Positions 56,359-64,000 of a stretch of 64,000 nucleotides of DNA are shown one piece after another. Position numbers and translations under genes: made by a program. The stretch comes from CAYNLG01 sp964397995 (GTDB lineage Bacteria > Planctomycetota > Phycisphaerae > FEN-1346): NCBI GenBank assembly GCA_964397995.1, contig CAYNLG010000009.1, positions 1 to 64,000 on the forward strand, in the 5' to 3' direction. The notes under the pieces are model-generated. The model was not told the DNA's origin. It saw nothing but the letters and a program-made list of their open reading frames with translations, and did no database searches. How positions within the stretch are numbered: the first letter of the stretch is position 1; the number at the start of each line of letters is the position of its first letter.

Positions 56359-57555
56359 GTGGCGAGCAAGGCTTGGGACATCCCGAAGGGCCATCGGCTC
56401 TTCACCAGCGAAGCGGTCACCGGCGGCCACCCGGACAAGATGGCCGACCAGATCTCCGACGCCGTCCTCGACGCCATGATCCGGCAGGACCCCCGCAGCC
56501 GCGTGGCCTGCGAAACCATGGTCACCACCGGCATGGTCGTCGTCGCCGGCGAAATCACCACCGAGGCCCGCGTCGACATCCCCGACGTCGTCCGCGCCAC
56601 CATCAAGGACATCGGCTACACCGACGCCGACATGGGCTTCGACCACGAACACTGTGCCGTCTTGGTGGCGCTGGACCGCCAGAGCCCGGACATTGCGCGC
56701 GGCGTGAACGCGGGCGAGGACAAGGAACAGGGCGCCGGCGACCAGGGCATCATGTTCGGCTTCGCCTGCCGCCAGACACCCCAGCTCATGCCCATGCCCA
56801 TCCAGCTTGCCCACCAGCTCTGCAACCGCCTGACCCAGGTCCGCCGCGAGGGCGGCCTCCCGTGGCTCCGCCCCGACGGCAAGAGCCAGGTCACCGTCCA
56901 GTACGACGCCGAGGGCAAGGTCGTCCGCATCCACACCGTCGTCATCTCGACCCAGCACGCCGATTCGGTCTCGAACGACGAGCTCCACCGCGGCATCAAG
57001 GATCAGATCATCGAGCCGGTCATCCCAAGCGAGTACCTTGACGACGACACCATCTACCACATCAACCCGACCGGCCGCTTCGTCGTCGGCGGGCCCCAGG
57101 GCGACTGCGGCCTGACGGGACGCAAGATCATCGTCGACACCTACGGCGGTATGGGCAGCCACGGCGGCGGGGCCTTCTCCGGAAAGGACCCCTCCAAGGT
57201 CGACCGCACCGCCGCCTACATGGCACGCCACGTCGCCAAGAACATCGTCGCCGCCGACCTCGCCCAGCGCGTCGAGGTCCAGCTCTCCTACGCTATCGGC
57301 GTCGCCGACGCCCTCAGCGTCCACGCCGACACCGGCGGCACCGGCGTCCTGGCCGACGAGGACCTCGCCGCCGTCATCCGCGACGTCTTCCCCCTGAAGC
57401 CCCGCGAGATGATCGAGTACCTGGACCTGCTGCGGCCGATCTTCCGCAAGACCGCCGAGGGCGGCCACTTCGGCCGCGAACTCCCCGAGTTCACCTGGGA
57501 GGGCCTCGACAAGGTCGACGAAGTCAAACGGGCCGCCAAGGCCCGCGGGGCGTAG
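56359..57555 (+). CDS. metK: S-adenosylmethionine synthetase
   Basis: 398 residues, GTG behind GAAGGAG. Signatures: FTSEAVTGGHPDKMADQISDAVLDA in outline, GAGDQGIMFGFAC, HADSVSNDELHRGI, GGMGSHGGGAFSGKDPSKVDR in outline, and SYAIGVADALSV. It makes SAM from methionine and ATP, the end product of the one-carbon route encoded by the neighbouring fhs, folD and homocysteine methyltransferase/MTHFR genes. SAM is then used by BioA, Pcm and the radical-SAM protein. Own promoter; the sulfatase gene follows 49 nt downstream. Confidence 0.95.
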   Translation: MASKAWDIPKGHRLFTSEAVTGGHPDKMADQISDAVLDAMIRQDPRSRVACETMVTTGMVVVAGEITTEARVDIPDVVRATIKDIGYTDADMGFDHEHCAVLVALDRQSPDIARGVNAGEDKEQGAGDQGIMFGFACRQTPQLMPMPIQLAHQLCNRLTQVRREGGLPWLRPDGKSQVTVQYDAEGKVVRIHTVVISTQHADSVSNDELHRGIKDQIIEPVIPSEYLDDDTIYHINPTGRFVVGGPQGDCGLTGRKIIVDTYGGMGSHGGGAFSGKDPSKVDRTAAYMARHVAKNIVAADLAQRVEVQLSYAIGVADALSVHADTGGTGVLADEDLAAVIRDVFPLKPREMIEYLDLLRPIFRKTAEGGHFGRELPEFTWEGLDKVDEVKRAAKARGA

Positions 57556-57604
57556 CGCCCGCGAAGAGCGGCCATCCGACGCGACCGCTGCAAGGGGAGG
57601 GACC

Positions 57605-59020
57605 ATGCCCTCAGCCGAGCGCGCGCCGTCTGCCCCCGACCGGCCGAACATCGTCTTCGTCTTCGCCGATGACTGGGGCTGGGGCGACCTCGGCTGCTAC
57701 GGCCACCCGTACGTCCGCACGCCCCATCTCGACGCCCTGGCCGCCGAGGGGCTCCGCTTCACCCAGTTCTACGTCTGCTCCGGCGTCTGCTCGCCCAGCC
57801 GCGCCGCCGTCCTGACGGGCCGGTTCCCCGCCCACTGGGGCATCCACGGCCACTTCGCCACGCGCGCGCACAACGCCGAGCGAGGCATGCCGAACTGGCT
57901 GGACCCGGCGGCCGTGACGTACACGCGCCTCCTGCAGAGCGCCGGCTACGCCGTCGGCCACTTCGGCAAGTGGCACCTCGGCCACGGCGACGGCGCCCCG
58001 CCGCCCGCGGACTACGGCATCGACGTCTCCCGCGTCACCACCGGCAACGGCCCGCGCTTCGACTGGCACGATGTCTACGGCGACCGCGTCCCTTTCTTCC
58101 CGCGGACCGGCCTCGACACCCTCGCCGGGCCGCGCAGCCGCTCCAGCGAGCGCATCGTCGACGAGACCCTCGCCTTCATCGAGGCCCGCCGCGACGGGCC
58201 GTTCCTCGTCAACGTCTGGCTCAACGACACCCACGCCACCCTCGACCCCGACGAGACCCAGCTCGAGCCCTACCGGCACCTGATGCCCGTCGGCGTGGAG
58301 CACAAGCACGTCGGCGCCAAGGCCATCTATGCCGCCACCGTCACCGAGGCCGACCGCCAGGTGGGCCGCTTGGTCGCGCGGCTCGACGAGCTGGGCCTGG
58401 GCGAGAACACCGTCGTCATCTTCTCGGCCGACAACGGGCCGGAGGACATCGTCATCGGCAACGCCTCGCACAGCGGCGTCGGCAGTCCCGGTCCGTTCCG
58501 CGGCCGCAAACGCAGCCTGTACGAAGGCGGCGTGCGGACGCCGTTCATCGTCCGCTGGCCCGGCCGCGCCCCCGCCGGCCGCGTTGATGACGATACGCCG
58601 CTCTGCGGCGTGGACCTGCTGCCGACCTTCTGCGCCCTGGTTGGCGCCGACGTCCCGGCGGCCGCCGCCTGCCAGGGCGAGGACATGACCGAGGCGCTGT
58701 GCGGTCGGCCGCGGGGCCGCACCACGCCGCTGTTCTGGGAGTGGCGGTTCCACGTTGTCGGCCACGTCCTCAACCGCAGCCCGGCCCTGGCCGTCCGCCG
58801 CGACAACTGGAAGCTGCTCGTCAACCCCGACGGCAGCCGCGCCGAACTCTACGACGTGCCGTCCGACCCGACGGAGCTCGCGAACCGCGCCGCCGCCGAG
58901 CCGGGCGTCGTCCGCCGCCTCCGCGACGAGGTCATGGCCTGGCACGAGACGCTGCCCGAAGGGCCGTGGGCCGATGGCGCCGGCTCCAACGCCTACCCCT
59001 GGCCGCGCGCCTCGGCATAG
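57605..59020 (+). CDS. Sulfatase (formylglycine type)
   Basis: 471 residues, ATG behind GGGAGG. NIVFVFADDWGWGDLGCYG is the metal-binding start. The formylglycine Cys is residue 62 in GVCSPSRAAVLTGRFP (CxPSR), and VGHFGKWHLGHG and FSADNGPED complete the active site. C-terminal NWKLLVNPDGS and ELYDVPSDPTELAN are typical arylsulfatase-A-like features. It hydrolyses sulfate esters, probably of polysaccharides. It lacks an obvious signal peptide, unlike many planctomycete sulfatases, so it may be cytoplasmic. It needs a formylglycine-generating enzyme, not seen here. Confidence 0.9.
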   Translation: MPSAERAPSAPDRPNIVFVFADDWGWGDLGCYGHPYVRTPHLDALAAEGLRFTQFYVCSGVCSPSRAAVLTGRFPAHWGIHGHFATRAHNAERGMPNWLDPAAVTYTRLLQSAGYAVGHFGKWHLGHGDGAPPPADYGIDVSRVTTGNGPRFDWHDVYGDRVPFFPRTGLDTLAGPRSRSSERIVDETLAFIEARRDGPFLVNVWLNDTHATLDPDETQLEPYRHLMPVGVEHKHVGAKAIYAATVTEADRQVGRLVARLDELGLGENTVVIFSADNGPEDIVIGNASHSGVGSPGPFRGRKRSLYEGGVRTPFIVRWPGRAPAGRVDDDTPLCGVDLLPTFCALVGADVPAAAACQGEDMTEALCGRPRGRTTPLFWEWRFHVVGHVLNRSPALAVRRDNWKLLVNPDGSRAELYDVPSDPTELANRAAAEPGVVRRLRDEVMAWHETLPEGPWADGAGSNAYPWPRASA

Positions 59021-59053
59021 GCGCAGACCGGCGTGCGCGGCATTGCCGTTGCC

Positions 59054-59138
59054 GTATGTGGCACGGGCTTCCCGCCCGTGAGTTTGGCTTGCATGCCGTT
59101 CTGCTGTCGGCGTATGTGGCACGGGCTTCCCGCCCGTG
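59054..59138. repeat. Two direct copies of a 27-nt REP-like palindromic unit
   Basis: Copies at 59054-59080 and 59112-59138 are identical and 58 nt apart. Each starts GTATGTGG and contains the inverted repeat CACGGGC...GCCCGTG. I recall closely similar GGCACGGGCTTCC-type units dispersed in planctomycete genomes. Their location in the intergenic space after the sulfatase gene fits REP elements. They could also form hairpins in the sulfatase 3' UTR. Confidence 0.75.
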
Positions 59139-59165
59139 GCCTCCGCTTTCTTTGGTCTTGCCGCG

Positions 59166-59200
59166 CCATGGACTGCGGTGCCTCTGTGGCACCGCCATGG
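59166..59200. repeat. Imperfect palindrome next to the REP-like units
   Basis: GCGGTGCC (59175-59182) pairs with GGCACCGC (59188-59195) around TCTGT, extended by CCATG/CATGG with a GACT bulge. Different in sequence from the 27-nt units but in the same 200-bp intergenic space. Confidence 0.6.
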
Positions 59201-59269
59201 CTGTCGTCTGATGTCTTGCCGTTTCCACACCCGGCACGGCCCGCCGACGCGATGGTCATTGCGCCATGC

Positions 59270-60397
59270 CTAACTGAACGTCACGTACGCGGCCGCCTTC
59301 GCCAGGCGTCTGCCCGGCCGCCCGAGAGCGTCCATCCGCGCGATCCGCCCGCCGCCCTTCCGCAGGGCCAGGATGTGCCTCACCGTCACGGGGCCGAACC
59401 CCGGGACGCGCAAAAGGTCACGCCGCGCCGCCCGGTTCACGTTGAGCGGCCACCGCTCCGGATGCCGCCGGGCCCAGAGTTCCTTCGGGTCCGCGTCCAG
59501 GGGCAGGGCTCCCGACCCGTCGAAGCCGATCTCCTCGTCCGTGAACCCGTATTTGCGGATCAGGAAGTCGACTTGGTACAGCCGGTGTTCCCGCGTCGCC
59601 AAGGCCCGCGGGTCCGGCCCGCCCGTCCGCTCGCCCGGCAGCGCCGCGTCGCCCAGGCCCTTCTGGTACGCGCTGAAGTAGACCCGCGCCAGGCCCAGCC
59701 GCCGGTACAGGCCGAAGGTCGCCCGGACGATCTCGGCGTCGGTCTCCGTCGATGCGCCGACGATGAACTGCGTCATCTGCCGCACCCGCGGGAACCGGCT
59801 CCCGCGCCCCGTCAGGCCGCTGATCAGCCGGACCGGCCGCACGATGTCGCGGGCGTAGTCCTTGCGGCTGGAGAGGGCGGCCATGGCCGCACGCGTCGGC
59901 ACCTCGACATTGACGCTGACGGTGTTGGCGACCGCGCAGCACGCCTCGATGGCCGCGTCGCTCGACCCCGGTAGGACCTTCAGGTGAAGGTACCCGCCGT
60001 AGGCGTGCTTCCGCCGCAGGATCTCCGCCACCGCGACCATGCGGTCCATCGTGTGGTCCGGCCCCCGCACGACGCCGGAGGAGAGGAAGAGGCCGTGGAC
60101 CTGGCCGCGCCGGACGTAGGCCATGAACGCGTCGGCGACCTCCTCGGGCCGGAGCGTGCAGCGTCGGGTGTCGCGGTCGCGCCGCAGGGGGCAGTACCGG
60201 CAATCGTTGACACACGCGCTTGACAGGAGCGTCTTCAGCATGACGCTCTGCCCGCCGCGCGGAAGCGACGTCGGGTAGACCCACAGCCCGTCGTCCGACC
60301 GCTGCCGGTGGTCCGGCCCGCTCCGCGTCCCGCACGCGCACGAGAGGTCGTACCGTGCCTCGTCGGCCAGCACCTTCAGCTTGTCGGTGGTATCCAT
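59270..60397 (-). CDS. Radical-SAM protein with C-terminal HhH, DNA modification/repair type
   Basis: 375 residues. Radical-SAM cluster motif C62-VND-C66-RY-C69, preceded by ADEARYDLSCACGTR, a second Cys group. It is followed by a TIM-barrel-like core (LFLSSGVVRGPDHTMDRM, MTQFIVGASTETDAEIV) and a C-terminal helix-hairpin-helix (LLRVPGFGPVTVRHIL). This matches the putative DNA modification/repair radical-SAM family (TIGR03916-like), which is often paired with a SAM-linked uracil-DNA glycosylase. No such partner is in this window, so it is an orphan here. Catalysed reaction unknown to me. Confidence 0.82.
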   Translation of the reverse strand: MDTTDKLKVLADEARYDLSCACGTRSGPDHRQRSDDGLWVYPTSLPRGGQSVMLKTLLSSACVNDCRYCPLRRDRDTRRCTLRPEEVADAFMAYVRRGQVHGLFLSSGVVRGPDHTMDRMVAVAEILRRKHAYGGYLHLKVLPGSSDAAIEACCAVANTVSVNVEVPTRAAMAALSSRKDYARDIVRPVRLISGLTGRGSRFPRVRQMTQFIVGASTETDAEIVRATFGLYRRLGLARVYFSAYQKGLGDAALPGERTGGPDPRALATREHRLYQVDFLIRKYGFTDEEIGFDGSGALPLDADPKELWARRHPERWPLNVNRAARRDLLRVPGFGPVTVRHILALRKGGGRIARMDALGRPGRRLAKAAAYVTFS

Positions 60398-60404
60398 GGT
60401 GCGC

Positions 60405-60672
60405 TCAGGGCCTCATACAAGCGCCCCCTCCGTCAGGGACCGCACCCCTCGCCCGGCTCGGAGCCCACGCGGGCCACGCAAGGTATGTCTCGCCGACCGA
60501 TGGCGCCGGGCGCTCCGCCGGACCGGCCGTCTCCAAGGAGAGCGCGACGGCATCCGCCGGGTTCGCCCGGGCCTCCGCAACCGTATCGCCCTGGCTTGCC
60601 ACGTCCAGGCTGGGGCAGAGGGCGACGTAGGCGTGCCTTCGCGGTAGATTACCGCGGCGACCACCCTCTGGG
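60405..60672 (-). pseudogene. HicB-like antitoxin remnant with frameshift
   Basis: Two minus frames together give VVAAVIYREG, then AYVALCPSLDVASQGDTVAEA and ALSLETAGPAE, the HicB antitoxin core. A 1-nt deletion near 60630-60636 separates REG from AYVAL. There is no start codon or HicA toxin partner nearby, so it is a decayed gene. Confidence 0.55.
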
Positions 60673-60786
60673 CCCAAGGCACCCCCTTACCCGTCGGGCG
60701 CAGCGGGCCGCGGCAAGTACGCAGCCGCCCGCGGGCCTGTGCTGTGTGTCGCCAAGACGGCCTCTTCCAGCGTGGAGCCAACGAGC

Positions 60787-61027
60787 CGTACCGGCGGATC
60801 ATCTCGCGCATGAACTCGCGCGACGGGTCGCCGCGCCACCCCTCCGTCACACACTCATGCGCGGCCGCTACCTCGCGGAGCGTCTCGTCCGTCCACGGGT
60901 GTGGCGGCAGGTGGGGGGCGTCCTGGTAAAGGTCCTCGCGGCGGGGGGCCTCGGCCGGGTCGACCGGCCCGTGGTGCAGGCAGTCCATGTGGATGTAGCC
61001 CTCGTCCATCGGCCGGATGTCGAGCAT
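60787..61027 (-). pseudogene. Truncated GNAT-like N-acetyltransferase N-terminus
   Basis: MLDIRPMDEGYIHMDCLHHG, then WRGDPSREFMREMIRRYG. This resembles the first about 80 residues of a GNAT-like protein I recall from anaerobic bacteria. It breaks off before the acetyl-CoA-binding core and runs into unrelated sequence towards the hicB remnant. Only 63 nt separate it from lexA. Confidence 0.4.
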
Positions 61028-61090
61028 TGAGGGCGCAGACCTCCCTCGCGGGCGCGCGGACGGCGCACGGCCCGGGTGACGCGTGGGGCC

Positions 61091-61690
61091 TCAGTACTTA
61101 CGCAACACGCCGATGACGACGCCCTGGATGCGGCACTCGTCGACGTAGATCGGCTCCATCTCCGGGTTGGCCGGCTGGAGCCGGATGCGGCCGCCCTCCT
61201 TGTAGAACTTCTTGAGGGTGGCGTCGCCGTCCTGGAGCAGGGCGACGACCGTCTCGCCGTTGCGGGCGGTGGTCCGCTTCTCGACGATCACGTAGTCGCC
61301 GTCGCGGATCTGCTCGTCGATCATCGAGGTGCCGCGGACCTGGAGGACGAACGTCTCGCCCGGCCGCCCCCCGAAGAGGCTCTCGACGTCCAGCACCTCC
61401 GGGTCTTCGACGGCCTCGATGGGGCTGCCGGCGGCGATGCGGCCCACCAGGGGCAGCTGGCCGGCGTCGGGGGCGAACTGCGGCGCCAGCGAGATGGTCC
61501 GCGTCCGCGTGGGCTCCCGCGAGAGCGCGCCCTTGGCCTCCAGGGCCTCGATGTGCTCGAAGACCGTGGGCCGCGACACGCCCAGGTGGTCGGCAATCTC
61601 CTGCATCGTCGGCGCATACTCGTACTCGGCCGTGTAGTCCCGGATGAACTCGACGATTTCGAGCTGCCGGGGGGTGAGGTGGATCTCCAT
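61091..61690 (-). CDS. lexA: LexA SOS repressor
   Basis: 199 residues. N-terminal winged HTH: LTPRQLEIVEFIRDY, APTMQEIADHLGVSRPTVFEHI. The cleavage site is A87-G88 (RIAAGSP). Catalytic Ser122 is in VRGTSMID and Lys160 in DATLKKFYK. It represses SOS genes and self-cleaves with RecA-ssDNA. AAGGA lies 9 nt before the ATG. Upstream is a roughly 750-nt noncoding stretch with a distant promoter. No repeated LexA operator was recognised by eye. Confidence 0.95.
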   Translation of the reverse strand: MEIHLTPRQLEIVEFIRDYTAEYEYAPTMQEIADHLGVSRPTVFEHIEALEAKGALSREPTRTRTISLAPQFAPDAGQLPLVGRIAAGSPIEAVEDPEVLDVESLFGGRPGETFVLQVRGTSMIDEQIRDGDYVIVEKRTTARNGETVVALLQDGDATLKKFYKEGGRIRLQPANPEMEPIYVDECRIQGVVIGVLRKY

Positions 61691-62626
61691 GACCAGGGTC
61701 CTTAGGTTCGCGTTCAGGGTCCGATCTATCCGGCATCGGGCCGCCCGGGCGCGGCACCTCCACCCCCGCCCGGTGTTCGCCGGACGGAAGGCCGCCCCCC
61801 GGCAGGGGGGCGCCGAGGCACCGACCGGGCCGGGAGCCCGCGGCGCGCATGCACCGGCCGACAGCGCCCCCCGGCGCCCCGGCTGGTGCGGGAGAACGGC
61901 CAGGCCGCATGTCATACGTTCGGTCGGAGGGTCAGCCACCGCGAAGGGAGGGGCCGGAGTCCGGGGAGGACCCCGGCCCGCCTTCATGGCTGCGTCGCCG
62001 GTGGGTGCGGCAACGCGTGAAATCGCGCGATCCGGGCCGACGGGATGCTGCGGGGGCCGGTCGGGTGGGGAGAGGTCGACCGGTCCGGGCCCGTGTGGGG
62101 GACGGGTCCGGCCGCGAGGGACGGCCACGCCGGCGGGCCGCGGGTGGGGACCGCGGGGGCCGGGGGGTCGCGCTGGCTGACGCGGGGGCTCGCCGATCGC
62201 CGTGCCGGCGAAGCCCCTCAAAGGTCTTGATGAACCTGGGCGAGCGGAGCGGGGCGGGGCGAGGCGGCCGGGCTGGGAAGGGGCACGGGATAACTCCCCA
62301 GCCGCGGCCCGCGCTCACCTTCACCGTGTCCGTCGCGGCCGCGCCTGCCCGGGGAGCCTGCTTGACCCTCCGGTGGGCGGCCGGTATAAGCGCCTGAGCC
62401 GTTCACGGGATGCCAAGGATCGTTGCCGCTCGTCGTTAGGGCAATGATAGCCTAACATGCCCCGTACGTCAACCCGAAAATCGGGAAATCCGGCCCGGCC
62501 CTTTAGCGAAATCCGTCGTCGGAATCCGAACGAATCCCTAACATCTTGTCCCGGCCGGACTTACGTTCGTGAAAAATCTTCCCGCGCCCGGCGAAAAAGT
62601 CGCCGCGACGCCCCCCGGGGAGGCCC
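61691..62626. other. Long noncoding GC-skewed stretch upstream of lexA and the M24 peptidase gene
   Basis: 936 bp without a credible gene. The plus strand of about 62040-62170 is strongly G-rich with many G-runs of four to six (GGTCGGGTGGGGAG, GTGGGGACCGCGGGGGCCGG), so quadruplexes are possible. The last about 180 bp (62440-62620) is distinctly less GC-rich. A short stretch near 62245-62260 (minus TTCATCAAGACCTTT) also stands out as AT-richer. A consensus minus-strand promoter lies at 62444-62472. An unannotated RNA or a long lexA leader is possible. No known RNA family was recognised. Confidence 0.5.
62444..62472 (-). promoter_or_regulatory. Minus-strand promoter about 750 nt upstream of lexA
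   Basis: On the minus strand, TTGACG (62472-62467), 17 nt, TATCAT (62449-62444). Transcription would run toward lexA through a long noncoding stretch. Confidence 0.65.
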
Positions 62627-63727
62627 ATGGCCCGACTTCGCGCGACCGTCCGCGACCGTCTCGACGCCTTTCGCCGCGCCGTCCGTCGCGGCGGGGCACG
62701 CTCGGCGCTCGTCACCCACCCGACCGACATCCGGTACCTCTCGGGCTTCGCCGGCGACGATTCGTGGCTGTTCGTCACGCCGTCGGCGGCGACGCTCGTC
62801 ACGGACTTCCGGTACGCCGAGCAGGCCGAGCGCGAGTGCCCGGGCGTCGGGCTCATCGTCCGCCCGGGACCCATCGCGGAGGCGTTGGCGGCCGAGGTCC
62901 GGCGGCGCGGTCTCACGGCCCTGGCCTTCGACAGCGAGCGGGTCAGCGTGGCCGAGCGTGAGCGCCTGGGCGCGGCCCTGGCGGGGGTTGAGCTGGTGCC
63001 GCTGGCGTCGCCGACGCGGGCGCTCCGCATGCACAAGGACGCGACCGAGCGCCGGGCCGTCGTGCGGGCCATCGAGGTGGCCGAAACGGCCTTCGCGGCG
63101 TTCCGGAAGGCGATCCGCCAGGGGATGACGGAACGCCGCCTGGCCGCCGAACTCGACGGGCGGCTCCGCCTGGCGGGGGCGGAGGCCCCGGCGTTTCCGA
63201 CCATCTGCGCGATCGACGCCTCGGCCGCCATGCCCCACGCCCGCCCGGGCGAGGCCCGCCTGAAGCGCGGTTCGGTGCTCCTGGTGGACTTCGGGGCCCG
63301 GGTTGAGGGGTACGTGTCCGACTTGACACGCTGCCTGGTGGCCGGTAGAATCCCGGCCCACGTCCGCGAGGTTTACCGGGCGGTTCTTGAAGCACAGGCG
63401 GCGGGTATCGCCCGCGCCGGCCCCGGTGTGAGCCTGCGGGACGTGGACGCCGCCGCCCGCCGCGTCATCGAGGACGCCGGCTTCGGCGACGCCTTCGGCC
63501 ACGGGCTGGGCCACGGCATCGGCCTGGACGTGCACGAGCCGCCGGCGGTGAGCCCGCGGAGCGCGGCCGAGGCGGTGCTGGAACCGGGCATGGTGGTGAC
63601 GGTGGAGCCGGGGGTGTACCTCCGGGGGCGGTTCGGCATCCGGATCGAAGACGACGTGCTCGTCACCCGCCGCGGGTGCCGGGTGCTCTCGAGCCTGGCG
63701 AAGGACCTGGAGGCGATGGTCCTGTAG
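62627..63727 (+). CDS. pepP: M24-family aminopeptidase (Xaa-Pro type)
   Basis: 366 residues, ATG behind GGGGAGG. N-terminal creatinase-like domain (HPTDIRYLSGFAGDDSWLFV), then the pita-bread domain. Metal ligands: Asp in LLVDFGARVEGY, Asp in YVSDLTRC, His in GHGLGHGIGLDVHE, Glu in VTVEPGVYLRG, Glu in GIRIEDDVLV. It cleaves N-terminal residues before proline. M24 peptidase genes often sit by efp or accBC in bacteria; accB is next here (74 nt), while efp is at 35 kb. Confidence 0.93.
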   Translation: MARLRATVRDRLDAFRRAVRRGGARSALVTHPTDIRYLSGFAGDDSWLFVTPSAATLVTDFRYAEQAERECPGVGLIVRPGPIAEALAAEVRRRGLTALAFDSERVSVAERERLGAALAGVELVPLASPTRALRMHKDATERRAVVRAIEVAETAFAAFRKAIRQGMTERRLAAELDGRLRLAGAEAPAFPTICAIDASAAMPHARPGEARLKRGSVLLVDFGARVEGYVSDLTRCLVAGRIPAHVREVYRAVLEAQAAGIARAGPGVSLRDVDAAARRVIEDAGFGDAFGHGLGHGIGLDVHEPPAVSPRSAAEAVLEPGMVVTVEPGVYLRGRFGIRIEDDVLVTRRGCRVLSSLAKDLEAMVL

Positions 63728-63801
63728 GTGGTTGCCTCGCAAGGGGTTGCGTGCGAGGCGTCGCGGCCGCCGGCCGCGGCAGGGCATGTGGGGAGAGGCC
63801 G

Positions 63802-64000
63802 ATGGCAGACGAGAGGCCCGAGGACCGGCCGGCCGAGACGGGGCGCCGCCGGCTCGACGTGGACGCCGTCCGCGAGTTGCTCGACCTGATGGCCGAGCAC
63901 GAGCTGGCGGAACTGGAGATCGAGCAGGACGACTTGGCGGTCCGGCTTCGGAAGGCGTTCAGCGGCCCGGTGCCGGCCCCTCCCGCGGCCGCGCCCGCCG
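63802..64000 (+). CDS. accB: Biotin carboxyl carrier protein of acetyl-CoA carboxylase (partial)
   Basis: Starts with ATG behind GGGGAGAGG and is cut by the window end after 66 codons. LDVDAVRELLDLMAEHELAELEIEQDD in outline, then LAVRLRKAF and a Pro/Ala linker, is the standard AccB N-terminus. The biotinyl domain (AMKM) lies outside. It carries carboxybiotin in fatty acid synthesis. Expect accC next. Confidence 0.9.
   Translation, partial: MADERPEDRPAETGRRRLDVDAVRELLDLMAEHELAELEIEQDDLAVRLRKAFSGPVPAPPAAAPA

Overview
The window is very GC-rich, densely coding bacterial DNA, with G or C at most third codon positions. No search was run, so the taxonomy is inference. It most resembles a member of Planctomycetota, possibly near Phycisphaerae. 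Signs are a surface-type protein beginning with the LEPLEPRLLLDG motif, a SecA with a cysteine-rich insertion in its motor, a formylglycine-type sulfatase, a GAF/GGDEF-like protein, and REP-like palindromes of a kind I associate with planctomycete genomes. Housekeeping promoters fit TTGACR - 16 to 18 nt - TAtacT. At least two genes look leaderless.

Layout. 1-5458 is the right end of an integrative element: a phage-type ATGA-linked run (MerR-like HTH, Cys-rich small protein, AlpA-like HTH, DnaB-N/RepA-type ATPase), an Xre regulator and a tyrosine integrase with an in-frame amber codon. It ends at a displaced tRNA-Ser 3' fragment (5401-5458). 5500-10700 is chromosome rich in debris: a beta-helix protein that looks internally deleted, a HEAT/heparinase-like membrane protein, and fragments of a DinB-like gene and of a restriction ATPase. 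10788-16433 holds a secreted glycoside hydrolase, a ResB/CcsA cytochrome c assembly pair and a Gfo/Idh/MocA oxidoreductase. 16466-20074 (minus) holds pcm, an FAD reductase and a GAF/degenerate-GGDEF protein. 20206-23095 is a SAM hydrolase-bioA-bioD operon. Then come tRNA-Val, a structured leader with arsR, and a purine permease.

25735-35549 is on the minus strand: thrC-dapB, then efp-secA-metallopeptidase. 35791-45256 is on the plus strand: prepilin peptidase, OmpA lipoprotein, hisH, hisA, an EF-G paralogue, cysE, HU, a YchF-like GTPase and cinA. 45417-47695 has a MerR regulator diverging from an ECF sigma/anti-sigma/DUF3106-like trio. 47753-49810 (minus) is dksA-lspA-ribD. 50042-57555 is largely one-carbon metabolism: a homocysteine methyltransferase/MTHFR fusion, formate-THF ligase, FolD and MetK, preceded by an esterase lipoprotein. 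A sulfatase, REP-like palindromes, an orphan radical-SAM protein, decayed hicB and GNAT genes and lexA follow. The right edge has an M24 peptidase and the start of accB.

The most unusual items are a 1796-residue SecA with about ten tandem hydrophobic-Trp repeats in its helical scaffold region, a FolD with leucine at the catalytic-lysine position, two long apparently noncoding stretches (23262-23573 structured; 61691-62626 G-rich with a remote consensus promoter), and the DnaB-N/RepA-like fusion on the element. No CRISPR array, rRNA or complete insertion sequence was seen.
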